A DNA stretch of 64,000 bases from FLUQ01 sp031551515 (GCA_031551515.1 JAVBNL010000041.1:1-64000), one strand, 5' to 3'; positions 43,421 to 52,219 are shown, counted from the stretch's first letter. The notes: a model not told the origin generated them from the sequence alone. A program made the numbers and translations.

Positions 43421-44560
43421 ATGAACGACCTGCTTATCATCAACGGCACGGCCGTTGACCCCGCAAGCGGATTTGAAGGCCCGGCGGACGTCGCCGTGAA
43501 AGACGGCCGCATCGCGGCGGTGGGCAAAAACCTGCCGCGCGAGGCCGCGCAAGTTATCGACGCCGCGGGTCTTATCATCACGCCTGGCCTTATCGACTAT
43601 CACACCCACGTCTTTTACGCGGGAACAGACCTTGGGGTCGCGCCGGACGTCTCGTATCTCTCCACCGGCGTGACCACGGCCGTGGACGCTGGCAGCGCCG
43701 GCAGCGCCAACTTCCACCTGTTCCGCGAGCTGTTCATGGCCCGCGGCATGGTCACGGTCAAAGCCTACGTCAACCTTTCCCCGGCGGGCCTTGCCACCAA
43801 CAAGCACCATGAAGATCTGCACGTGGCTTATTTCGACGTGCCGAAAATCAAACGGCTGTTCGCGCCGCTGGATTCGCCTTTCAAGCCGCACGGCCTGAAG
43901 GTGCGCATCAGCAAAGAAATCGTCGGCGACGAGGGGCTGGCCTCTTTACGCCGCGCCGTTGAGCTGGCGAATGAACTGAAAGTGCCCGTGGCCGTGCACG
44001 TCACCAACCCGGCCGAAAGCATGGATGCCGTGGCGGAGGTTTTGCGGCCCGGCGACGTGCTGGCTCACATGTACCACGGCAAGGGCGAGACCATTCTGGG
44101 GGCGGACGGCAAAATTCGCCCCTCCATCCTGGCCGCCAGAAAACGCGGCGTCATCTTTGACGCGGCCAACGGCAGCAACCACTGGAGTTTCGCCGTGGCC
44201 GAAGCCGCATTGCGGCAAGGGTTCGGACCGGACATCATCAGCACGGACTGGACCCGCAAAACCCTGTTCAAAGGGCCGGTTTTCAGCCTGCCCTATACCC
44301 TGGCCAAATACCTGCACCTCGGCTGCCCGCTGCTGGAGGTCATCCGCGCCGCAACCGTCACCCCGGCCGCACACCTGGGCCTTGCAAACACGACGGCCGC
44401 GCTGAAACCCGGCTATGCGGCGGATATCGCCGTGTTCGCCAAGGAAAACCGCCTGGTGACCTTTACGGATACCGCCGGGCAAACCCGTCAGGGCGGTACT
44501 ATGCTGACCTGCAAAGCCACAATTAAAAACGGCGATCTGGTGTATTCGCAGCTTTGCTGA
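43421..44560 (+). CDS. Amidohydrolase/deacetylase family metallohydrolase
   Basis: 379 residues, dihydroorotase-like. The metal ligands H-x-H are at 61-63 (GLIDYHTHVF), the probable carboxylated lysine is Lys 160 in HGLKVRISKE, and AVHVTN, LAHMYHGKGE and ISTDWTRKT (catalytic Asp) follow. Relatives deacetylate amino sugars or open cyclic amides. It begins one base after the transporter stop, the last gene of the sigma-54 operon. Together with the CoA-transferase and lyase it suggests that the imported compound is an N-acyl, lactam or similar derivative hydrolysed before CoA activation, which is inference. Confidence 0.8.
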   Translation: MNDLLIINGTAVDPASGFEGPADVAVKDGRIAAVGKNLPREAAQVIDAAGLIITPGLIDYHTHVFYAGTDLGVAPDVSYLSTGVTTAVDAGSAGSANFHLFRELFMARGMVTVKAYVNLSPAGLATNKHHEDLHVAYFDVPKIKRLFAPLDSPFKPHGLKVRISKEIVGDEGLASLRRAVELANELKVPVAVHVTNPAESMDAVAEVLRPGDVLAHMYHGKGETILGADGKIRPSILAARKRGVIFDAANGSNHWSFAVAEAALRQGFGPDIISTDWTRKTLFKGPVFSLPYTLAKYLHLGCPLLEVIRAATVTPAAHLGLANTTAALKPGYAADIAVFAKENRLVTFTDTAGQTRQGGTMLTCKATIKNGDLVYSQLC

Positions 44561-44564
44561 GAAC

Positions 44565-44730
44565 CGGGGAGCCTCCGCCTCCCCAAACCCCACCGCCAAG
44601 GGCCGCGGCCCTTGGAACCCCTATAGGCGAAGGCCGTTTTCCGGGTGGAAAACGGCCTTCGCCTTATTGCGGGGTCAAGGGGGGTCACCTCCCTTGCAGG
44701 GGGCCTGGGGGACAGCGTCCCCCAGGTAGC
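44565..44730 (+). repeat. Intergenic three-hairpin repeat, copy 1
   Basis: Contains a GGGGAG/CTCCCC stem, the palindrome CCAAGGGCCGCGGCCCTTGG, a central 18-bp stem AGGCGAAGGCCGTTTTCC with its complement (44625-44664) and a right-hand GC stem (CTGGGGGACAGCGTCCCCCAG). Its left half is repeated in inverted form in the right half of 53960-54124. It lies between converging genes and may double as terminator. Confidence 0.75.
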
Positions 44731-44731
44731 T

Positions 44732-45256
44732 CTATTTCTGCAAATGCGCGATAACCGCGCGCAGGAAATCGGGCAGATCGGCCGGGGTGCGGCTGGAGAT
44801 GAGATTGCCGTCCTGCACCACGGCGGCGTCTTGCCACAGCGCGCCCGCATTGACCATGTCGTCTTTGATGGAGCTGTAGCTGGTGGCTTTCTTGCCTCTG
44901 ACGATACCGGCGGAAATAGCCGCCCAGCCCGCATGGCAAATGAACGCCACCATTTTGCCCTGGTCGTGCAGGGTGTTGATCAGCTTCAGACAATCCGGCG
45001 AGCGGCGCATGAAATCGGGCGCGAACCCGCCGGGTATGACCACGCCGTCGAAATCATCCGCTTTAACCTGGCTGAAGGCCACATCGGCCTTGGCGGGCAC
45101 GCCGACTTTACTGTGATAGGTCTTGCCCGCTTCAGTTCCCGCCGTGACCACTTCCGCCCCGGCTTCTTGCAGGCGGATTTTGGGGTACCAGTATTCGTGC
45201 TCGTTATAGATCTCTTCAATCAGTACCACGATTTTCTTGCCTTTCAGCTCGCTCAT
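44732..45256 (-). CDS. DJ-1/PfpI-family protein
   Basis: 174 residues from the ATG at 45256. The class I glutamine-amidotransferase-like core is clear: KKIVVLIEEIYNEHEYWYPKIRLQEAGAEVV, DFDGVVIPGGFAPDFMR, and the nucleophile elbow MVAFICHAGWA with Cys followed by His. Relatives include PfpI-type proteases, glyoxalase III and protein deglycases. It lies 49 bp after the TSUP permease gene on the same strand and is probably co-transcribed with it. The precise activity is not predictable. Confidence 0.83.
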   Translation of the reverse strand: MSELKGKKIVVLIEEIYNEHEYWYPKIRLQEAGAEVVTAGTEAGKTYHSKVGVPAKADVAFSQVKADDFDGVVIPGGFAPDFMRRSPDCLKLINTLHDQGKMVAFICHAGWAAISAGIVRGKKATSYSSIKDDMVNAGALWQDAAVVQDGNLISSRTPADLPDFLRAVIAHLQK

Positions 45257-45305
45257 GACGCACCTCAATGGGTTGCGGGTTATGAAAACAAAAACACGCG
45301 CCGTT

Positions 45306-46103
45306 CTACCAAAATGTCTTCCAAATCATATTACCGGCTACAAAAAAAACGAACAGAGCAAAAATTCGTTTAAGCCGGGGCACGGGCAGGCGGTAAGCGA
45401 GCCTCGCGCCTAAGGGGGCCGCGCACATGCTGGCCGCCGCAAGCCCCGGCAGGGCGGGCAGGTAGACATAGCCCAGAGACCAGGACGGCAGATGCTCCGC
45501 CGACCAGCCGTTGCCGATGTATGAGAGCGCGCCGAAAACGGCGATAGGCACGCCCACGCCAGCCGAAGTGCCTATAGCTTGGCGCATGGGCACATTGCAA
45601 AAAGTAAGAAAAGCGATGGCCTGCATACTTCCGCCGATGCCCAAAAAACTGGAAAGAAGGCCCACCGCACCCCCGACGGCCGCCAACCCCGGAGCCGCAG
45701 GCAGTTGGCGGGACGCTTTGGGTTTGATATCCATGAACATCTGGACGCCAACGTAAAGGAGAAAAAGAGAAAAAACCCCTTGTAAAACCGTGACGGGCAT
45801 ATGCACGGCCACGGCGCCGCCAAGAAAAACACCCGCGATGATGCCCGGCGCGAACCGTGCCACAACGCCCCATAACACCGAGCCGCGTTTATGGTGCGCT
45901 CTCGCGCTAGATACCGAAGTAAAAATGATGGCGGCCATGGACGTGCCCAGAGCCAGATAGTGCGTTTGCTCCGTAATGCCGAAAAGAGGCAGGGTGTACA
46001 GCAGAGCGGGGACCATGACGATGCCGCCGCCAAGGCCGAGCAGGCCCGACATAATGCCCGTCAGACACCCCAGGGCGGCATAGGTCAAAAGGATGGCGAC
46101 CAT
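45306..46103 (-). CDS. TSUP (TauE/SafE) family permease
   Basis: 265 residues from the ATG at 46103, with GGGAGGAG upstream. About eight membrane segments; GIMSGLLGLGGGIVMVPALL and the second-half LSSFLGIGGSMQAIAFL are the paired conserved motifs of the TauE/SafE family, which moves sulfite, sulfoacetate or other sulfur-containing anions. The gene sits 23 bp after mtnA and before the DJ-1-like gene, on the same strand. Because mtnA handles a methylthio-sugar, a sulfur-related substrate is attractive but unproven. Confidence 0.85.
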   Translation of the reverse strand: MVAILLTYAALGCLTGIMSGLLGLGGGIVMVPALLYTLPLFGITEQTHYLALGTSMAAIIFTSVSSARAHHKRGSVLWGVVARFAPGIIAGVFLGGAVAVHMPVTVLQGVFSLFLLYVGVQMFMDIKPKASRQLPAAPGLAAVGGAVGLLSSFLGIGGSMQAIAFLTFCNVPMRQAIGTSAGVGVPIAVFGALSYIGNGWSAEHLPSWSLGYVYLPALPGLAAASMCAAPLGARLAYRLPVPRLKRIFALFVFFVAGNMIWKTFW

Positions 46104-46126
46104 GACTCCTCCCGCCATTTAGCCGT

Positions 46127-47179
46127 TCATACCGCACAGCCCGCCATGGCGGCCGCTATGCTTGCGGCATACGGCGGCCGCAGCACGCCTTTTTCCGTGA
46201 TTATGGCGCTTACAAGCCGCGCCGGGGTCAGGTCAAAGGCAAAATTATAGGCGGATACATTCAGGGGCATGATGCGCGGCCCGCCGCCAACGCTTGCCAC
46301 TTCCGCATCGTCGCGCTCTTCAATGGGAATGGCCGTTCCGTCAGACATGGCCGGGTCGATGGTGGAAAGGGGCGCGGCCACATAAAAAGGTATGCCGTGT
46401 TCTTTGGCCAGCACGGCCACGCCGTAGGTGCCGATCTTGTTCACCACATCGCCGTTGGCCGCGATGCGGTCAGCGCCCACGATAACCCGCTGCACCAGAC
46501 CGCGCTGCATCAACAGCCCCGCCGCGTTGTCGCAGGCGACTTTCACGGGAATCTTGTCGCGCGCCAGCTCGTACGCGGTCAGGCGCGCGCCTTGCAGTAC
46601 GGGCCGGGTTTCATCGGCGATGACCGATATGCGTTTGCCCGCCTCCACCGCGGCGCGGATCACGCCCAGGGCCGTGCCGTACCCGGCGGTGGCCAGCGCC
46701 CCGGCGTTGCAGTGGGTCAAGACTGTGTCGCCATCCGCGAACAGTTCCGCGCCGAAGCGGCCCATAGCCTTGTTGGCCGCGACATCTTCCGCGTGCACGC
46801 GCGCCGCTTCATCCAGCCAGATGCGGTGCAGATCGCTTGCGGAGGCCGGTTTCGCCCGTTCCATAACCGCGCGCATGCGGCCGACGGCCCAGGCCAGGTT
46901 CACCGCCGTGGGGCGGGCTTCGTTCAAACGGGCGAGAGCCGCATCCACGAAATCCCGCCAGGCGGACCCGGCGCCTGCCGCCTCTTTGGCGGCCAGCACC
47001 GCGCCCCAGGCAGCGGCAACGCCGATGGCGGGCGCGCCGCGCACGGTCAGGTCTTTGATGCAGGCGACAACCTCATCCACCGTGCGGCAGGCGACAGTCT
47101 CTTCCCGCAGGGGCAGGGCTTTTTGATCCAGCAAGAGCAGCGCTTCCGCGCTTTTGTCATAGCGAATATGCGTATCCAT
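46127..47179 (-). CDS. mtnA: S-methyl-5-thioribose-1-phosphate isomerase
   Basis: 350 residues. Family hallmarks: VRGAPAIGVAAAWG, VLTHCNAGALATAGYGTALGVI (catalytic Cys) and VIVGADRIAANGDVVNKIGTYGVAVLAKEHGIPFYVAAP (catalytic Asp in GADR). MtnA isomerises methylthioribose-1-phosphate to the ribulose form in methionine salvage. The start at 47179 fits the family N-terminus but has no clear ribosome site. No other mtn gene is nearby; many anaerobes use MtnA with an aldolase shunt instead of the full pathway. Followed closely by the TSUP permease. Confidence 0.92.
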   Translation of the reverse strand: MDTHIRYDKSAEALLLLDQKALPLREETVACRTVDEVVACIKDLTVRGAPAIGVAAAWGAVLAAKEAAGAGSAWRDFVDAALARLNEARPTAVNLAWAVGRMRAVMERAKPASASDLHRIWLDEAARVHAEDVAANKAMGRFGAELFADGDTVLTHCNAGALATAGYGTALGVIRAAVEAGKRISVIADETRPVLQGARLTAYELARDKIPVKVACDNAAGLLMQRGLVQRVIVGADRIAANGDVVNKIGTYGVAVLAKEHGIPFYVAAPLSTIDPAMSDGTAIPIEERDDAEVASVGGGPRIMPLNVSAYNFAFDLTPARLVSAIITEKGVLRPPYAASIAAAMAGCAV

Positions 47180-47284
47180 AAATGATGAGCGATCCGGGTT
47201 GCAATGTTTGCGTAAGGTACGGTGAAATATAGAGGTCGCGAGGCCGCTTGACAAGAAGCGAAAAAATACGGCATGGTGCGGGCC

Positions 47285-47341
47285 ATGAACGCATGCGTTT
47301 TCCATAAAGCGGCGCAATACCGCTGGTGGTGGTCCTGGTAA
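47285..47341 (+). CDS. trpL: trp operon leader peptide
   Basis: 18 codons, MNACVFHKAAQYRWWWSW, with four Trp codons in the last five positions, then TAA. It lies 126 bp before trpB and directly ahead of a terminator-like structure. This is the classical design of a ribosome-mediated tryptophan attenuator. An ATG at 47273 in the same frame is an alternative start. The upstream promoter is not clear; a TTGACA at 47248 has no good -10 partner. Confidence 0.85.
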   Translation: MNACVFHKAAQYRWWWSW

Positions 47342-47343
47342 CA

Positions 47344-47422
47344 GGGCCGCAATGGAACGCGTCTAACCCCCGGTAACGAAACGCACCAAACGCGGCAGCA
47401 ACGACGCTGGCCGTGTTTTTTT
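47344..47422 (+). terminator. trp attenuator
   Basis: Terminator stem CGGCAGC/GCT-g-GCCG (47393-47413) with seven T at 47416-47422. An earlier GGCCGC (47345-47350) can pair with GCGGC (47392-47396), which would block the terminator stem when ribosomes stall at the Trp codons. This gives the expected antiterminator/terminator switch. Confidence 0.7.
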
Positions 47423-47466
47423 ATGCGTTCCGGCGCCCCCTGCCCAAACTGTAAAAGGAAATTCTC

Positions 47467-48672
47467 ATGAGCGCTCCCTCCTTCACAGCGAAATCGCCCG
47501 ACGCCAAAGGCTTTTTCGGCGCATACGGCGGGCAGTTCGTGCCCGACGCCCTCAAACCCGTGCTGGATGAACTGGCGGCCGCCTACGAGCGTTTTCGCCA
47601 GGATCCGGATTTTCTGGCGGAATTGAATTATTACCTGGCCAATTATTCCGGTCGCCCCACCCCGCTTTTTTACTGCAAAAACCTGACGGAAAGGCTCGGC
47701 GGCGCGGCCATCCACCTGAAACGCGAAGACCTGAACCACCTGGGCGCGCACAAGGTCAACAACACCCTGGGCCAGATTCTGCTGGCCAAACGCCTGGGTA
47801 AAAAACGGATCATCGCGGAAACGGGCGCGGGCCAGCACGGGGTCGCTTCCGCCGCAACCGCCGCCCTGATGGGCATGTCGTGCACTGTGTTCATGGGTGA
47901 AGAAGATATGAAGCGCCAGGAACTCAACGTGTTCCGCATGCGCATGATGGGCGCGGAAGTGCGGCCCGCCCTTTCCGGCAACCGGGGCCTGAAAGAGGCC
48001 GTGGACGAAGCGCTGGAAACCTGGGTCAAAGACGCGAAAAACACCTTTTATCTGCTGGGTTCCGCCGTGGGCCCGCACCCCTACCCCGTGATGGTGCGCG
48101 ATTTTCAGTCCGTCATCGGCATTGAAACCCGGCAGCAATTCATTGCCCAGCACGGCAAATTGCCGGATGCCTGCGTGGCCTGCGTGGGCGGCGGTTCTAA
48201 CGCCATCGGCATGTTCCACCCCTTTGTGAACGATACATCCGTCGCTCTGATAGGCGCGGAACCGGGCGGACGCGGCAATGCGCGCGGCGACCACGCCGCC
48301 ACCATGTCTCTTGGCACGCCCGGCGTGGTGCATGGCTATCGCTCTTACGTCTTGCAGGATAGCGACGGCCAAATCTCGCCGGTGCATTCCATCTCCGCCG
48401 GGCTGGATTACCCCGGGGTGGGGCCGGAACACGCCTTTTTGCGCGATGCTGGCCGGGCGGAATACCGCATGGTCTCCGACCAGGAAGCGGTGGACGCCTT
48501 TTACGCCCTTTCCCGCGCCGAAGGCATCATCCCCGCGCTGGAGTCTTCACACGCGCTGGCCCTGGCCATGAAAATGGCCCCGGACATGCCCAAAGACAAG
48601 ACGATCGTGGTCTGCCTTTCCGGCCGGGGCGACAAGGATCTCGCTGAGGTAGCGGACTTCGCGCCCAAGTGA
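47467..48672 (+). CDS. trpB: Tryptophan synthase beta chain
   Basis: 401 residues, TrpB1 type. PLP lysine is Lys 96 in HLGAHKVNN; AETGAGQHGVASA binds the substrate carboxylate, and VGGGSNAIGMF binds the PLP phosphate. It converts indole (normally from TrpA) and serine to tryptophan in the cytosol. AAAGG precedes the ATG. No trpA or other trp gene follows: a terminator and a converging regulator gene come next, so this is a single-gene operon under its own leader-peptide attenuator. It may use free indole or pair with a TrpA encoded elsewhere. Confidence 0.95.
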   Translation: MSAPSFTAKSPDAKGFFGAYGGQFVPDALKPVLDELAAAYERFRQDPDFLAELNYYLANYSGRPTPLFYCKNLTERLGGAAIHLKREDLNHLGAHKVNNTLGQILLAKRLGKKRIIAETGAGQHGVASAATAALMGMSCTVFMGEEDMKRQELNVFRMRMMGAEVRPALSGNRGLKEAVDEALETWVKDAKNTFYLLGSAVGPHPYPVMVRDFQSVIGIETRQQFIAQHGKLPDACVACVGGGSNAIGMFHPFVNDTSVALIGAEPGGRGNARGDHAATMSLGTPGVVHGYRSYVLQDSDGQISPVHSISAGLDYPGVGPEHAFLRDAGRAEYRMVSDQEAVDAFYALSRAEGIIPALESSHALALAMKMAPDMPKDKTIVVCLSGRGDKDLAEVADFAPK

Positions 48673-48676
48673 AGCA

Positions 48677-48709
48677 CAGCGGGGAGGCTTTCACCTCCCC
48701 GCTGTTTTT
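48677..48709 (+). terminator. Terminator of trpB
   Basis: 11-bp stem CAGCGGGGAGG/CCTCCCCGCTG, six-base loop, then TTTTT. It ends within two bases of the stop codon of the converging activator gene. Confidence 0.85.
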
Positions 48710-50603
48710 AGCGCCGCGAACGCCATAGTGTGGTGTAATTGACGTCCAGCGCTTCCGCCGCCGCTTTCTTGTCGCCGCCGTGAAAACGAACGGCTTCGAC
48801 GATAAGGCTCCGCCGCGCGGCCAGCATATGCTCGCGCAATGTCTTTTCCGGGTTGTAGCGGTCCATGCTGCTTCCCGAAGACCGGTCGGGCGTCATATTC
48901 TCACGCAGCGTGGCGCGAAACAGCTCCGCATCCGGCTTGTTTTCCGGCAGCAAAATCAGGTAGCTTTCCATAACGGCCAGCAGTTCCCGCACATTGCCGG
49001 GCCAGTGGTATTCACGAAACATTTTGGCGATGGCGGGTGAAATCACGCTCGCCGGTTTGCCATACTGGCGCAACAGCCTGCGCACCAGCAAAGGGATGTC
49101 TTCCAGGCGTTCACGCAGGGGGGGCACAAACAGTTTCAGCGTGGAAAGACGGTAATACAGGTCCAGACGGAAGCGCTTATCCGCCACCTGGTCGGGCAAT
49201 AACCGGTGCGAAGCGCTGATGACCCGCACATCCACCGGCAAAAAACGGCTGCCGCCCACGCGCATGACCTCTTTGGCTTCCAGCACGCGCAAAAGACGCA
49301 GCTGCATCTCGTGGCTGATCTCTCCCACTTCGTCGAGGAACAAGGTTCCCCGGTTCGCCAGTTCAAAAAGACCGGCTTTGCCGCCTTTACGCGCGCCGGT
49401 GAAGGCCCCTTCTTCGTGCCCGAAAAGTTCGCTTTCCAACAGGTTTTCCGGCAGCGCGGCAAAATTGATGGCCACAAAAGGCTTGTCACGGCGCGCGCTT
49501 TGCAGATGCAGAGCATGGGCGGTCAGTTCTTTGCCCGTGCCGGTTTCGCCGTATATCAGCACCGGCGCGTCGGTGGGAGCAAAACGCCGCATCTTGCCCT
49601 TCAGTTCGCGCACGGGCGCGCTCTCTCCGATGATATCCCCGGCCTCATAGCGCGCCACAAAGCCTTTGGCGTATAATTCTTCTCCGATTTTCCGGCTGAT
49701 CCGCTGCAATGAAGACACGTCGCGAAACAAGGCGACGGCCCCGGCCGCGCCCTGATGAATGATTACGGGCAGAGCCGTGACCACCAGTTGTTCGCCGTCG
49801 AGTTCCACCAGCATGTTGTTACGCGGCTGCATATCTTCCAGCACCTCCGTGAGGTGCAGCTTTTTGAAAAGAGCCTGCGACGCGCCCTTGGAGCCGTCAG
49901 CGGAGATATTCAACAGCTGGGTTGCCTTATGGTTGATGAAAACCGGGCTGCCGGAAGCGTCGATGCAGACCACGCCGTCTTCCAACTGCCGGAACACGGC
50001 CAGCAAATTTTCATGCTGGGCGGCGGCGCGGCGTTTCTGCCGGGCCAGGATGACCGCCTGCTCCAAAGCTTTGCGGATGCTGTAGCGGTTCGGCGCGATG
50101 ACGAACCCGGCGCCGCCCAGATCGTCCATATAGCGTTTGGTGATGCCGCCGCCCACCAGCACGCGCACCCCCTGCGCGTACAGTTTGTCCACGGCGGCGA
50201 ACAGCGGGCCGGAAGACGTGTACTGGATATGATGTATGCGCACGTCCAGCAGCTCTTCGATAGCCGCAAGATCGTGTTCTTCACCGAGAAAGGCGGCCAG
50301 AATGATCTCTCTGTCCAGTTTGGCCGCCTGGCGCAATGTGTTGATCAGATCCATGTCCGTGCGGTCAATGGCCACGACGGAATGCCCCAGCCCCCGCACG
50401 ATGGCGTTGCCCGTGCCGCCGTGGCAGAGCACCACCTCCGCCCCGTCTTCCAGGCATTCCCGGGCAATGGGGGCGGCGGATTCAAAATCCGCCAGGCGCG
50501 ATTGCAGTTCGTATTCCCCCTCCACGGCCACCTGGCGGACACACTCCACCAGATGCGGAGAGTGGGCGACCAGGGCCAAGCGGTACGGCGCGACTTCGGG
50601 CAT
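48708..50603 (-). CDS. PrpR-type sigma-54-dependent activator (second)
   Basis: 631 residues from the ATG at 50603, where the PrpR_N-like domain begins (PYRLALVAHSPHLVECVRQVA); an ATG at 50687 is possible but would swallow the TTGCAA sites. A PAS domain (about 215-310, DGVVCIDASGSPVFINHKA), AAA+ domain with GETGTGKE, GAFTGA and LFLDEVGEI, and a C-terminal Fis-like helix-turn-helix (DKKAAAEALDVNYTTLWRSRR) that stops abruptly at the end of the recognition helix. It is divergent from a DASS carrier gene with a sigma-54 promoter between them and probably activates it. Confidence 0.87.
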   Translation of the reverse strand: MPEVAPYRLALVAHSPHLVECVRQVAVEGEYELQSRLADFESAAPIARECLEDGAEVVLCHGGTGNAIVRGLGHSVVAIDRTDMDLINTLRQAAKLDREIILAAFLGEEHDLAAIEELLDVRIHHIQYTSSGPLFAAVDKLYAQGVRVLVGGGITKRYMDDLGGAGFVIAPNRYSIRKALEQAVILARQKRRAAAQHENLLAVFRQLEDGVVCIDASGSPVFINHKATQLLNISADGSKGASQALFKKLHLTEVLEDMQPRNNMLVELDGEQLVVTALPVIIHQGAAGAVALFRDVSSLQRISRKIGEELYAKGFVARYEAGDIIGESAPVRELKGKMRRFAPTDAPVLIYGETGTGKELTAHALHLQSARRDKPFVAINFAALPENLLESELFGHEEGAFTGARKGGKAGLFELANRGTLFLDEVGEISHEMQLRLLRVLEAKEVMRVGGSRFLPVDVRVISASHRLLPDQVADKRFRLDLYYRLSTLKLFVPPLRERLEDIPLLVRRLLRQYGKPASVISPAIAKMFREYHWPGNVRELLAVMESYLILLPENKPDAELFRATLRENMTPDRSSGSSMDRYNPEKTLREHMLAARRSLIVEAVRFHGGDKKAAAEALDVNYTTLWRSRR

Positions 50604-50623
50604 GGGTGTCTCGTAGTTATATT

Positions 50624-50657
50624 TTGCAAAATTGCAATCAAAAATTGCAATCTTGCG
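50624..50657. promoter_or_regulatory. Cluster of TTGCAA activator sites
   Basis: TTGCAA occurs at 50624, 50632 and 50645, with TTGC(G) at 50653. The two pairs are 21 bp apart, two helical turns, and lie about 78 bp before the sigma-54 promoter. Binding by the adjacent PrpR-type activator is inferred. Confidence 0.55.
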
Positions 50658-50734
50658 CTGTATACGCGAATCCACTTTACCGGTCAAATCGATATGTATT
50701 AGCTAAATACGGTATTTTAGAACGCCGCCGGTTA

Positions 50735-50750
50735 TGGCATGAAATCTGCT
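50735..50750 (+). promoter_or_regulatory. Sigma-54 promoter of second DASS gene
   Basis: TGGCATGAAATCTGCT, GG and GC separated by ten bases, 39 bp before the ATG. Confidence 0.75.
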
Positions 50751-50788
50751 TTCAGGGGCCATCACAAACACTAGTCGCTGGAGGAATT

Positions 50789-52189
50789 ATGGACGCGGCA
50801 AAACGAACGGCCATACCCATCGCTCTCGGTCTGATAATCTGGTTCATTCCGGTGCCCGCCGGGCTGACCGTGCAGGCATGGCACCTTTTCGCCCTGCTTG
50901 TGGCTATCATCGCCGGTTTCGTGGTGGCCCCCCTGCCCATCGGCGCGGTAGCCTTTCTGGGACTGACCGTTACCGCTTTGAGCGGCACATTGACCATGCG
51001 CGAATCGCTGGGCGGGTTCGCCTCTGACTCCATCTGGCTGATCGCCGCGGCTTTCTTCTTTTCACGCGGCTTCATCAAGACGGGCCTGGGCAGGCGCATC
51101 GCCTATCTTATCCTTCGGGCCATCGGCGACAGCACGCTTAAGGTCGCCTACGCCTTCACCCTGAGCGGCCTGGTCGTGGCCCCGGCCACCCCTTCGTCAA
51201 CCGCCAGAGCGGGCGGGGTCATTTTCCCCATTCTGCGCAGCGTTATATCCGTTCTCGGTTCTGAACCCGGCGCCACCAGCAGGCGGGCCGGGGCGTTCTT
51301 AATTATGAGTTATTATCAGGTCGACGGGGTGCTCTCCGCCCTGTTCATGACCGCCATGACCGGCAACCCTTTGGCCACGGAACTGGCCATGAAAACGGCC
51401 GGCATTGAAATCTCATGGGGCATGTGGACGCTCGCCGCCCTGGTGCCCGGCGTTATCGGCATGATCGTTGTGCCCTATTTTGTCTATCGCATCTATCCGC
51501 CTGAAGTTAAATATTCGCCCGAAGCAAAAGCCCTGGCCCGCGAAGAACTCATCAAGATGGGCCCCATCACCCGGCCCGAACTCATTTTGCTGGGCGTGTT
51601 CCTGCTCGCCCTGCTGCTCTGGTGCACGGGTCCCATAACCAAGATGAACCCCACTCTGGTCGGGCTGATCGCGGTTTCCATCATGCTGATCGGCAAGGTT
51701 CTTGAGTGGAAGGATATTCTCACTGAAACCGGCGCCTGGGATACCGTTATCTGGATGGGTGTGCTGGTCGGCATGGCCGGACAGCTTTCAGCCAAAGGCT
51801 TTATCCCCTGGTTCGCCAAAACCGTGGGCGCTTCCATGGCCGGCATGGGCTGGCCCCTGGCGCTCGGCATTCTGTTCGTGGTCTATTTGTATTCGCAATA
51901 CGGCTTCGCCAGCATGACCGCCCACGTGGCCGCCATGTACGCGGCATTCCTCGCCGTGGCCGTGGGCCTGGGCGCTCCGGGCTATCTCTCTGCGCTGCTC
52001 TTCGCCTATGCCGGCTGCCTGTGCTATTCGCTGACCCATTACAGCGCCGGACCCGGCCCCATTTTTTACGGCGCCGGTTTCGTGCCGCTGCCCACATGGT
52101 GGCGCATCGGTTTTCTGACCTCGCTCCTGCACCTCGTCGTCTGGGTCGGCACCGGCCCCTTCTGGTGGAAAATCCTCGGCCTCTGGTAA
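50789..52189 (+). CDS. DASS/SLC13-type carboxylate transporter (second)
   Basis: 466 residues from the ATG at 50789 with TGGAGGA upstream; the long in-frame extension upstream covers the promoter and is not coding. About twelve membrane segments. LVVAPATPSSTARAGGVIFPI corresponds to the SNT substrate motif (here S-S-T), and YSQYGFASMTAHVAAMYAAF to the second-half motif. It imports dicarboxylates or similar anions with Na+. It resembles the transporter at 42031 in layout, but is transcribed alone under the neighbouring activator. Confidence 0.87.
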   Translation: MDAAKRTAIPIALGLIIWFIPVPAGLTVQAWHLFALLVAIIAGFVVAPLPIGAVAFLGLTVTALSGTLTMRESLGGFASDSIWLIAAAFFFSRGFIKTGLGRRIAYLILRAIGDSTLKVAYAFTLSGLVVAPATPSSTARAGGVIFPILRSVISVLGSEPGATSRRAGAFLIMSYYQVDGVLSALFMTAMTGNPLATELAMKTAGIEISWGMWTLAALVPGVIGMIVVPYFVYRIYPPEVKYSPEAKALAREELIKMGPITRPELILLGVFLLALLLWCTGPITKMNPTLVGLIAVSIMLIGKVLEWKDILTETGAWDTVIWMGVLVGMAGQLSAKGFIPWFAKTVGASMAGMGWPLALGILFVVYLYSQYGFASMTAHVAAMYAAFLAVAVGLGAPGYLSALLFAYAGCLCYSLTHYSAGPGPIFYGAGFVPLPTWWRIGFLTSLLHLVVWVGTGPFWWKILGLW

Positions 52190-52219
52190 AAACAGCCTGA
52201 TTTTGCTCCTGGCCCCGTC

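Noticed and set aside
47248..47276. TTGACA as the -35 box of the trp promoter
   Set aside because: At 16-18 bp spacing the -10 position reads GCATGG-like sequence, and transcription would start at the leader ATG, leaving no ribosome site.
50604..50788. N-terminal extension of the second DASS transporter
   Set aside because: The extension covers the sigma-54 promoter and activator sites and the ribosome site is at 50781, so translation starts at 50789.
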